A DNA stretch of 12,539 bases, taken from contig CALGVF010000045.1 of assembly GCA_937920115.1 (NCBI GenBank), forward strand, positions 1 to 12,539. Reading direction: 5' to 3'. The notes beneath the pieces were generated by a model. It made no database searches, was not told where the DNA came from, and was given only the letters and a program-made list of their open reading frames with translations. Source of the stretch: an uncultured Clostridia bacterium (GTDB lineage: Bacteria; Bacillota; Clostridia; Christensenellales; Borkfalkiaceae). Of the stretch, positions 1-5,876 are shown piece by piece (the first letter of the stretch is position 1; each line of letters starts with the position of its first letter). A program made the translations under genes and the position numbers.

Positions 1-56
1 CTTCCCCTTTGGGGAAGGTGGCTCGACAAGCGAAGCGGGTTGAGACGGAAGAGGTC
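1..56. repeat. End of a short interspersed inverted-repeat element (partial)
   Basis: The window opens in a perfect hairpin (7-bp stem, TTT loop, bases 1-17) and runs on to GGAAGAGGTC at 47-56. The same outline, CTTCCCC TTT GGGGAAG at one end and GGAAGAGGTC at the other, occurs at 1822-1867, so this is probably the outer end of another copy of that repeat family with a different middle. The remainder lies before base 1. No coding capacity is seen. The element sits 100 bp upstream of the dehydrogenase gene; from 57 to 156 I see only a small TACCG/CGGTA hairpin (65-80) and no convincing promoter. Confidence 0.6.
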
Positions 57-137
57 TGAAACGTTACCGATAAAACGGTAAAACGGTTCGCCTTGCAAGA
101 TAAATTACTCAAAACTACGCACATAAAATTACTTCAA

Positions 138-145
138 AAGGAGGT
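138..145 (+). promoter_or_regulatory. Strong ribosome binding site of the dehydrogenase gene
   Basis: AAGGAGGT is a full-length Shine-Dalgarno match 11 bases before the ATG at 157. It fixes that start and therefore shows that the extra N-terminal helix of the dehydrogenase is translated. Confidence 0.85.
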
Positions 146-156
146 AGTGTTAAATT

Positions 157-1356
157 ATGGACAGCAAGAATATAGAAGAAATAGTAAGACAAGTCCTCTC
201 CGGCATCAAAGCGGGAAATTCCGTTTCCGCTCCGAAAGCCGCGGAACCGATTCCCGAAAAAGCGAGAGTCGCGATGCTTGTCGAAAAAGGAAGATTCGAA
301 CTTCAGGAATATAAAATTCCCGAAGTCGGCGACGACGATATTCTCGTAAGAGTGGAAGGCTGCGGAGTATGCGGCACGGACGCTCACGAGTTCAAAAACG
401 ACCCGTTCGGTCTTATCCCCGTAGTTTTAGGACACGAGGGTACGGGTGAAATCGTCAAAATGGGTAAAAACGTCGCGAAAGACAGCGCGGGCAAACCGCT
501 CGCCATCGGCGACAAGGTCGTTACCTGTATGATTTTCTCGGACGACCCCGAAATCACTATGTACGACCTCAACAAACAGAACGTCGGTAAAGCGGACGTC
601 TACGGACTTATCAAAAATATCGGAGACGATTATTTCACGGGTTGGTTCGCAGATTACATCCTTATCAAAAAGGGTTCGACCGTGTTCAACGTTTCCGATC
701 TCGACCTCGATTCGAGAGTTCTTATCGAGCCGTGCGCGGTACTCGTTCACGCGGTAGAAAGAGCGAAAACGACGGGTATTCTTCGTTTCAATTCGAGAGT
801 AGTGGTACAGGGTTGCGGACCTATCGGTCTTATCTGTATCGCGGTACTTCGCACGATGGGTATCGAAAATATCGTCGCGGTTGACGGAAACGAAAACAGA
901 CTTGCGTTCGCTAAACGTATGGGAGCGGATAAGTCGGTCGATTTCAGAAACTACAAAGGAGCGGAAGCGCTCGGAAAAGCCGTTTACGATACGTTCGGCG
1001 GTCACTACGCGGACTTCGCGTTCCAATGCACGGGCAACCCCGTCGCTCACGCGAATATCTATAAAATGATAAGAAACGGCGGCGGACTTTGCGAACTCGG
1101 CTTCTTCATTAACGGCGGCGACGCTACGATTAACCCGCACTTCGACCTTTGCTCGAAAGAAATCACTTTGGTCGGAAGTTGGGTTTATACGCTCAGAGAT
1201 TACGCCACGACTTTCGACTTCTTAAAGAGGGCTCAGGCGATAGGACTTCCGATAAAGGAACTTATCACTCACAGATTCCCGCTTGAAGAAATCAACGAAG
1301 CGTTGAAGACGAACCTTTCGATGCAAGGACTTAAAATCGCGGTTATCAACAAATAA
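157..1356 (+). CDS. BMC-targeted medium-chain (polyol/butanediol-type) zinc dehydrogenase
   Basis: This is a 399-residue NAD-linked medium-chain dehydrogenase carrying a microcompartment encapsulation peptide. Residues 1-20 (MDSKNIEEIVRQVLSGIKAG) form an amphipathic helix, followed by an Ala/Pro/Ser-rich linker to about 36; the enzyme fold starts near 37. Visible catalytic-zinc residues are C72 (VCGTD), H93-E94 (GHE) and E191 (LIEP), the arrangement of sorbitol/2,3-butanediol dehydrogenases. The Rossmann motif is G219-x-G221-x-x-G224, with D243 at the end of the second strand, which favours NAD over NADP. The four-cysteine structural-zinc lobe is missing: after VVTCMIF (122-128) an unrelated stretch runs to about 160. 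It probably works in the BMC lumen, either oxidising a polyol or reducing an aldehyde to regenerate NAD+. The substrate cannot be told from sequence. It precedes the shell genes, separated by a repeat element. Confidence 0.88.
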   Translation: MDSKNIEEIVRQVLSGIKAGNSVSAPKAAEPIPEKARVAMLVEKGRFELQEYKIPEVGDDDILVRVEGCGVCGTDAHEFKNDPFGLIPVVLGHEGTGEIVKMGKNVAKDSAGKPLAIGDKVVTCMIFSDDPEITMYDLNKQNVGKADVYGLIKNIGDDYFTGWFADYILIKKGSTVFNVSDLDLDSRVLIEPCAVLVHAVERAKTTGILRFNSRVVVQGCGPIGLICIAVLRTMGIENIVAVDGNENRLAFAKRMGADKSVDFRNYKGAEALGKAVYDTFGGHYADFAFQCTGNPVAHANIYKMIRNGGGLCELGFFINGGDATINPHFDLCSKEITLVGSWVYTLRDYATTFDFLKRAQAIGLPIKELITHRFPLEEINEALKTNLSMQGLKIAVINK

Positions 1357-1382
1357 TTATCGTTTTAACCTATTCCGTCTAT

Positions 1383-1867
1383 GACCTCTTCCACCGCTAC
1401 GCGGTCCCCCTTCCCCAAAGGGGAAGGCGAGAAGATTAGATTTGTCGGAAGTCGGAAGCGTATAAGGAACAACCGTAGAGGGCAAAGCCCACGCAGAACG
1501 CTTGAAAGCGTTTGCGTTTTTAAGAAATCGGCGTTCCGAAAAGCGGGAGCGAAAGCGAACGTTTTTAAGGATAGATTGTTTCAGAAGCAAAAACGAACGA
1601 TTATTTGGTCGGTTTTTAATGACTCCCCTTTTTGAAAGATAGCGATAAGCAAGCGTTTTTAAGGATAGGTTGTTTCAAAAGCAAAAACGAACGATTATTT
1701 GGTTAGTTTTTAATAACGACCCTTTTCTGAAAGATAGCGATAAGTAGGCGTTTTTAGTAAAAGATTGTCTTAAAAACAGAAACAAGCGATTATTCAAGTA
1801 TTTAATAACACACCTTTTCTTGCCTTCCCCTTTGGGGAAGGGGGACCGCATAGCGGTGGAAGAGGTC
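1383..1867. mobile_element. MITE-like element with 46-bp terminal inverted repeats
   Basis: This fills most of the 554-bp gap between the dehydrogenase and the first shell gene. Bases 1383-1428 and 1822-1867 are inverted copies that match at 45 of 46 positions. Each end itself folds: CTTCCCC/GGGGAAG around a triplet, and ACCGC/GCGGT. The interior has small hairpins (GGGC-AAA-GCCC near 1480; AACGCT/AGCGTT near 1498-1513) and a tandem repeat. There is no transposase and no believable gene, so it would be a non-autonomous element moved in trans. I could not identify a clear target-site duplication in the flanks. The rest of the gap (1357-1382 and 1868-1893) shows nothing recognisable. Confidence 0.75.
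1561..1821. repeat. Tandem repeat, about 94-bp unit, 2.75 copies
   Basis: Unit 1 (1561-1654, 94 bp) and unit 2 (1655-1749, 95 bp) both start GTTTTTAAGGATAG, share AAAAACGAACGATTATTTGG in the middle and end with GAAAGATAGCGATAAG. A more diverged, shortened third unit runs from 1750 to 1821, up to the right terminal repeat of the surrounding element. A further GCGTTTTTAAG at about 1514 may be the remnant of an older unit. The units are not separated by unique spacers, so this is not a CRISPR array. Confidence 0.8.
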
Positions 1868-1910
1868 GATCACAGCATAAGCAAAACAAAATCAAGGAGA
1901 GCGTTACATA

Positions 1911-2225
1911 ATGTCAAAAGCAGTAGGCATTCTGGAAGTATACGGGTTGACGACGGCGTTCGTTGCGGCGGACGCGGCGTGCAAAGCGGCTGACGTTACG
2001 TTGGAAAATTTCGATAAAAATAAACCTGCGAACGCGGATAAACTTCCCGTACCGCTTCTCGTAACGATTAAAATCAGAGGCAGCGTAGCCGCAGTCGAAG
2101 CGGGGCTTAAAGCCGCAAGGCAGACCGCCGAAGCAATGACGGGCGTAGTCGCCGAACACATTATACCTAATCCCGCCGAGGATACCGAAAAAATGTTGGT
2201 ACTCAGCGGTATGGATAAAAAATAA
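1911..2225 (+). CDS. BMC hexamer-type shell protein with an enlarged pore loop
   Basis: This 104-residue protein is a single BMC domain (hexameric shell tile). Family features are the N-terminal AVGILEVYGLTTAFVAADAACKAADV, the I-R-G-S-VAAVEAGL helix start (55-66) and HIIPNP (83-88). The stretch between VTL (29-31) and LVTI (50-53) is 18 residues long, against 9 in the two canonical shell proteins next door, and it lacks their KIGSG pore motif, reading K-P-A-N-A-D-K-L-P-V-P instead. The pore-facing loop is therefore longer and chemically different, suggesting a specialised channel or a minor tile. The start is fixed by AAGGAGA at 1894-1900. It is the first of four consecutive shell genes, 43 bp after the repeat element. 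Confidence 0.88.
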   Translation: MSKAVGILEVYGLTTAFVAADAACKAADVTLENFDKNKPANADKLPVPLLVTIKIRGSVAAVEAGLKAARQTAEAMTGVVAEHIIPNPAEDTEKMLVLSGMDKK

Positions 2226-2253
2226 AAAAAAAAAATCAAATTTTAAAAAAATC

Positions 2254-2258
2254 GGAGG
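2254..2258 (+). promoter_or_regulatory. Ribosome binding site of the major shell gene
   Basis: GGAGG lies 9 bases before the ATG at 2268, preceded by an A/T-rich leader (2221-2250). Such a site suits a highly expressed structural gene. Confidence 0.75.
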
Positions 2259-2267
2259 ATAAATATT

Positions 2268-2549
2268 ATGTCAATGGAAGCATTAGGAATGGTAGAAACG
2301 AGAGGTCTCACCGCAGCGATCGAAGCGGCAGATTCTATGGTTAAAGCGGCTCAGGTTACTTTAATCGGAACCGAGAAAATCGGTAGCGGACTCGTAACCG
2401 TTATGGTAAGAGGAGACGTAGGAGCGGTTAAAGCGGCTGTTGAAGCAGGAGCGGCAAACGCATCTAAACTCGGCGAACTCGTTGCAACTCACGTTATTCC
2501 GAGACCGCACAGCGACGTCGAAAAGATTTTACCGGCTTTCAATAAATAA
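2268..2549 (+). CDS. Canonical BMC hexamer shell protein (PduA/PduJ/EutM-like), copy 1
   Basis: At 93 residues this is a single BMC domain of standard length and nearly consensus sequence: ALGMVETRGL (5-14), AADSMVKAA (20-28), the pore motif KIGSG (37-41), VMVRGDVGAVKAAVEAG (45-61) and THVIPRPH (74-81). Such proteins form the flat hexamers that make up most shell facets, with a small central pore lined by the Gly/Ser loop. It is very similar to the protein at 3001-3279 (86 identical residues out of 92 aligned). It lies 42 bp after the preceding shell gene. Which named family member it is (PduA, PduJ, EutM) cannot be decided by eye, so no symbol is given. Confidence 0.96.
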   Translation: MSMEALGMVETRGLTAAIEAADSMVKAAQVTLIGTEKIGSGLVTVMVRGDVGAVKAAVEAGAANASKLGELVATHVIPRPHSDVEKILPAFNK

Positions 2550-2596
2550 TCTCGGTATAATACTTTTTTACATTTACTTATTTAAAGGACTGACTT

Positions 2597-2977
2597 ATGG
2601 GAAATGCTCTCGGCTTTTTTGAAATATCCGGCGTCGTAGCGGCGGTAAACGCGCTCGATATAATGTGTAAAACCGCAGACGTGCAGTTCGTGACCTGGGA
2701 AAAGAAACTGGGCGGACGGCTCGTCACGATAATTATACGCGGTAACGTGTCGGCGGTCAAAGAAGCCATCGAAGCGGCTGACAAAGGCGGAATAAAAAAG
2801 CCCGTAGGTAAAGCCGTAATCGCAAATCCGCACGAGGAAATAGAGAAAATAGTCAAGAGAAGCGCGGACAGACTCGCAAAAACGAGAGCCGAAATGCTCG
2901 GAGAGACTACTTCTTCCCCCAAAAAACCTCGCGGCAAAAAAACAAAAGATAACGAAAGTTATATAAAAGAAATCTAA
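2597..2977 (+). CDS. BMC hexamer-type shell protein with a basic C-terminal tail
   Basis: This 126-residue protein has a BMC domain at about 1-88 (ALGFFEISGVVAAVNALDIM, then LVTIIIRGNVSAVKEAIEAAD, then VIANPHEEIEKI) and a tail at 89-126. The tail starts as a charged helix (KRSADRLAKTRAEML) and continues into a Ser/Pro/Lys/Arg-rich segment (S-S-P-K-K-P-R-G-K-K, 106-115) before an acidic end. The pore loop reads K-L-G-G-R (37-41) instead of KIGSG, which would put an arginine near the pore. Tailed shell proteins are known to carry extra binding functions; this tail could contact lumen enzymes, RNA/DNA or the ParA-linked adaptor downstream, but that is inference. The binding site AAAGGA is at 2584-2589. 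Confidence 0.9.
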   Translation: MGNALGFFEISGVVAAVNALDIMCKTADVQFVTWEKKLGGRLVTIIIRGNVSAVKEAIEAADKGGIKKPVGKAVIANPHEEIEKIVKRSADRLAKTRAEMLGETTSSPKKPRGKKTKDNESYIKEI

Positions 2978-3000
2978 AAATTATTTCGGAGGACAAAATT

Positions 3001-3279
3001 ATGTCGATGGAAGCATTAGGAATGGTAGAAACCAGAGGACTTACCGCAGCGATCGAGGCTGCCGATTCTATGGTTAAAGCGGCTAACGTCGTTTTGATCG
3101 GAACTGAGAAAATCGGTAGCGGACTCGTAACCGTTATGGTAAGAGGAGACGTAGGAGCGGTTAAGTCCGCAGTTGAGGCAGGAGCGGCTAACGCTTCTAA
3201 ACTCGGCGAACTCGTTGCAACTCACGTTATCCCGAGACCTCATCAGGACGTCGAAAAGATTTTACCCGTTTTAAAGTAA
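3001..3279 (+). CDS. Canonical BMC hexamer shell protein (PduA/PduJ/EutM-like), copy 2
   Basis: This 92-residue protein is a near-duplicate of the one at 2268-2549. The differences are Q29N, T31V, A56S, S82Q, A90V, F91L and loss of N92. The pore motif KIGSG and all facet-contact segments are kept, so the two can very likely mix in one facet. The gene has its own strong site, GGAGGA at 2988-2993, and starts 23 bp after the tailed shell gene. The divergent shell gene between the two copies shows they did not arise as a simple adjacent tandem, unless the tailed gene was inserted later. Two near-identical tiles are common in BMC loci (PduA and PduJ are an example). Confidence 0.96.
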   Translation: MSMEALGMVETRGLTAAIEAADSMVKAANVVLIGTEKIGSGLVTVMVRGDVGAVKSAVEAGAANASKLGELVATHVIPRPHQDVEKILPVLK

Positions 3280-3280
3280 A

Positions 3281-3560
3281 ATCGATTTCGATAAGGGCTA
3301 ACGGCAATACATAATTTTTTGTTATAGGCGTTAAGCCCGACGATAGTCGTCAGTTTCTGACGGCTGATACCTTCGATTAACTTTTCGCAAGCGACAGACA
3401 AAAAATATGTTCGTCGCCTGCGGAAGCGGTCGAAAATAGCGTGAAACGGAGAAATTCGTGGCTCGCTATCTTTAAGTATACGCTTGATTTTCTCGCTTGA
3501 AAAAGCGTGGGGTTTTAGCGGTAGCGACTCGGAGAGTTGCTTGAACTAAAAACGGGAAAA
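3281..3560 (+). other. Hairpin-rich intergenic region, possible structured RNA
   Basis: This 338-bp gap between shell genes and pduL has no gene but at least six stems in a row: 3295-3303 with 3329-3338 (GGGCTAACG, one bulge); 3344-3366 (10 bp with two G-U pairs, TTT loop), which competes with GACGA/TCGTC at 3339-3351; 3386-3422 (CGCA and GCGAC arms plus ACA/TGT, with two A-C mismatches); 3436-3469 (ATAGCG/CGCTAT); 3494-3507 (CGCTT-GAAA-AAGCG); and 3523-3541 (8 bp, one G-U). None ends in a U-tract, so they are not ordinary terminators. It may be an RNA element within the operon transcript, a processing region, or a decayed repeat. The known riboswitch families I could recall do not obviously fit. 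Confidence 0.45.
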
Positions 3561-3617
3561 GCGGCGTAACGAAAAAGAAAAAACACATAAAATAAATCGC
3601 AAATAAAGGAAAACGAA

Positions 3618-4259
3618 ATGGATACTTGCGATATTGAGAGAATTACGAGAATAGTCATAGACAGTCTCGCGAAAAAAGACGGATCGACGGGCTTTATGGT
3701 GCCTATCGGCGTGTCCGCCAGACATATTCATTTAACGCAGGCGGACGTTGAGACCTTGTTCGGCAAGGGCTATCATCTTACGAAAAAGAAAGACCTTATG
3801 GGCGGACAATTCGCTTCAAACGAAGTCGTTACGATCGTCGGACTTAAACTCCGCGCGATTGAGAACGTAAGAATTTTAGGACCCGTAAGAAAGGCGTCTC
3901 AGGTGGAAGTTTCCGCTACGGACGCGGTTAAACTCGGAATAAAAGTTCCCGTAAGGGAATCGGGAAATATAGCGGGGTCTGCTCCGATAGCGGTCGTAGG
4001 TCCCAAGGGCGTTATCTATCTCAAAGAGGGTTGTATAATCGCGAAGAGGCACATACACATGTCTCCCGCGGACGCTGAAAAAGCGGGCGTTAAAAACGGC
4101 GATATAGTTTCCGTTAAGGTCGAAAATGAAAGAGCGACCACGTTCAACAACGTTCTTATAAGGGTAGACCCGTCGTTTACGCTCGAAATGCACATAGATA
4201 CGGACGAGGCGAACGCCGCAGAAATATCTACGGGAATGAAAGCGGAAATAGTAAGGTAA
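3618..4259 (+). CDS. pduL: PduL-type phosphate acyltransferase with encapsulation peptide
   Basis: This 213-residue enzyme converts acyl-CoA plus phosphate to acyl-phosphate plus CoA, recycling CoA inside metabolosomes and leading to ATP through an acyl kinase. Residues 1-20 (MDTCDIERITRIVIDSLAKK) form an amphipathic encapsulation helix very like the one on the dehydrogenase at 157. The first PduL half begins near 27 with the metal-binding R35-H36-I37-H38; the second carries R144-H145-I146-H147, and MHIDTDEAN (191-199) provides the later His192. These are the two-zinc ligand positions of the family, so it should be active. The start is supported by AAAGGA at 3605-3610 and by the conserved helix. 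The eutN-like gene follows after 5 bp. Confidence 0.95.
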   Translation: MDTCDIERITRIVIDSLAKKDGSTGFMVPIGVSARHIHLTQADVETLFGKGYHLTKKKDLMGGQFASNEVVTIVGLKLRAIENVRILGPVRKASQVEVSATDAVKLGIKVPVRESGNIAGSAPIAVVGPKGVIYLKEGCIIAKRHIHMSPADAEKAGVKNGDIVSVKVENERATTFNNVLIRVDPSFTLEMHIDTDEANAAEISTGMKAEIVR

Positions 4260-4264
4260 CAAGA

Positions 4265-4528
4265 ATGATAATAGGAAAAGTCGTAGGGTCGGTTGTGTCG
4301 ACCAACAAATGCGAAAATCTTATAGGCAGTAAATTTATGATTGTCGAGCCGATACCGAGTCTCAAAGTAGAGAATCGTATAGTAGCGGTGGATAAAGTCG
4401 GAGCGGGCATAGGCGAACTCGTCCTCGTAGCGCAGGGTAGCGCGGCGAGAATAGGTTGCGATATGGAAAAATCGCCTGTTGATGCGGCAATCGTGGGTAT
4501 TATCGACGCAGGACAGAATTTAGAGTAA
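4265..4528 (+). CDS. eutN: BMC pentameric vertex protein (EutN/CcmL family)
   Basis: The 87-residue length and order of motifs match the family: GKVVGSVVSTNK (4-15), LIGSKFMIVEP (19-29), VAVDKVGAGIGELVLVAQGSAAR (40-62) and PVDAAIVGIID (71-81). These proteins form pentamers that close the twelve vertices of the icosahedral shell, so the locus can in principle build a closed compartment. The gene begins 5 bp after pduL; AAGG at 4253-4256, overlapping the end of pduL, is its likely binding site, so translation is probably coupled. The symbol indicates the family, not a specific ethanolamine role. Confidence 0.95.
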   Translation: MIIGKVVGSVVSTNKCENLIGSKFMIVEPIPSLKVENRIVAVDKVGAGIGELVLVAQGSAARIGCDMEKSPVDAAIVGIIDAGQNLE

Positions 4529-4538
4529 TTTCAAGAAT

Positions 4539-5876
4539 ATGGAACTTAGCGCTTTAAGCAATATATACAGGGAAGCGGGAATAGTCGGCGCAGGCGGCGC
4601 GGGCTTCCCGACCTATGCAAAACTTAATAGTAATGCCGAGACGATTTTGCTTAACTGCGCGGAATGCGAGCCTCTTTTAAGGCTCCACAGGCAACTGTTG
4701 AAATTTCACGCAACGGAAATCATGTCGGCGTTCGAGGAAACGAGAAAAACCGTCGGGGCGAAAGAGGGAATAGTCTGCATAAAGGAACATTACAAAGGAG
4801 CAATCGAAGCGGTGACTTCGCTTCTTCCCGAGTACCCCTCTATGAAGATTAAAATTCTTCCCAAGGTGTACCCCGCGGGCGACGAGGTAATGCTCATATA
4901 CGACGCCACGGGCAAGGTCGTGAGACCGGGCGGACTTCCGATAGAATGCGGAGTCGCGGTGTTTAACGTGGAAACCATGTACAACGCGTACCGAGCGATA
5001 AACGGCGAACCGCTTATATCGAAACTCGTGACGATAGCGGGCGAGGTCAAAGAACCTAAAACTCTGAGGCTTCCTTTGGGAGCGAAACTCTCGGAGGTCG
5101 TAAAACTCGCGGGCGGCGAAACGATAGACGATTTCGTGTATTGGGTAGGCGGTCCCATGATGGGCAGACTTGCTTCCCCGTCCGATTCGGTAACGAAAAC
5201 GACCAACTCGATATTCGTATTCCCGTCGAATCATTATATAGTAAACAAAACGAAATCCGACGTAAAAATCGAACTCGGCAGAGCGGCAGCAAGTTGTTGT
5301 CAATGCAGAATGTGTACCGAACTTTGCCCGAGATACAATATAGGACACCCGATAGAGCCGAACAGAATTATGCTTGCGGCGGCTTGCAATGATTTCAGTA
5401 ATCCCGACGCCTTTTTAAACACATTCTATTGTTCGGGTTGCGGAGTGTGCGAACTGTTCGCTTGTCCGCAGGGACTTTCGCCGAGAAAAATGGTTCAGGC
5501 GGTCAAAACCGCGTTGAGACAGAACGGCGTGAAACCGCCCAAGGACGTTAAAGCGAAGGACGTTCACCCGATGAGAGATATGCGAAGAGTACCCCTCGAA
5601 AGGCTCGTTTCGAGACTCGGCGTAAAGAAGTATCAAGTGGCAGCCCCCCTCGATAATCGACTTATAGACGGGTTTAGCGAAGTTAATATACTTTGCAGTC
5701 AGCATATCGGCGCACCCGCCGTTCCTATTGTGAAGATGGGCGACAGAGTTAAAAAAGGACAAGTGATCGCGAAAGCCGCAGACGGTCTTTCGGTAAATAT
5801 ACATTCTTCGATAGACGGACTTGTAACCGCCGTTTCGGGAAAGAGTATAACGGTCAAGAGGATAGACAATGAGTAG
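4539..5876 (+). CDS. pduS: PduS/RnfC-like flavin and iron-sulfur oxidoreductase
   Basis: This 445-residue protein resembles PduS, which in the Pdu system binds FMN and two 4Fe-4S clusters and is thought to move electrons across the shell, re-oxidising NADH or supporting cofactor reduction. Seen here: the glycine-rich nucleotide motif GAGGAGFPT (17-25); NCAECEPLL (39-47); the SLBB-like region around 160-200; cluster motif one, C253-x2-C256-x2-C259-x3-C263-P; cluster motif two, C298-x2-C301-x2-C304-x4-C309-P; and a C-terminal lipoyl-like/RnfC barrel (about 385-440, with VKMGDRVKKGQVIAKA). All eight cluster cysteines are present. It starts 10 bp after the vertex gene with only a weak binding site, implying coupling, and overlaps the PduT-like gene by 8 bp, as expected if the two products act together. 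Confidence 0.94.
   Translation: MELSALSNIYREAGIVGAGGAGFPTYAKLNSNAETILLNCAECEPLLRLHRQLLKFHATEIMSAFEETRKTVGAKEGIVCIKEHYKGAIEAVTSLLPEYPSMKIKILPKVYPAGDEVMLIYDATGKVVRPGGLPIECGVAVFNVETMYNAYRAINGEPLISKLVTIAGEVKEPKTLRLPLGAKLSEVVKLAGGETIDDFVYWVGGPMMGRLASPSDSVTKTTNSIFVFPSNHYIVNKTKSDVKIELGRAAASCCQCRMCTELCPRYNIGHPIEPNRIMLAAACNDFSNPDAFLNTFYCSGCGVCELFACPQGLSPRKMVQAVKTALRQNGVKPPKDVKAKDVHPMRDMRRVPLERLVSRLGVKKYQVAAPLDNRLIDGFSEVNILCSQHIGAPAVPIVKMGDRVKKGQVIAKAADGLSVNIHSSIDGLVTAVSGKSITVKRIDNE

Noticed and set aside
427..1140. Long open frame on the minus strand opposite the dehydrogenase (237 residues)
   Set aside because: It lies wholly inside a well-supported enzyme gene, has a Arg/Val/Phe-rich composition typical of an antisense shadow, and matches no family I recognise.
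1381..1635. Open frame of 84 codons inside the inverted-repeat element
   Set aside because: It starts in the terminal repeat, has no binding site, and its sequence is just the translated repeat.
1561..1821. CRISPR array
   Set aside because: Units are about 94 bp and directly adjacent with no unique spacers, and no cas genes are present.
4677..5348. Minus-strand open frame of 223 residues opposite the PduS-like gene
   Set aside because: Composition (Arg, His, Tyr, Phe rich) is that of a shadow; the + strand gene has all eight cluster cysteines.
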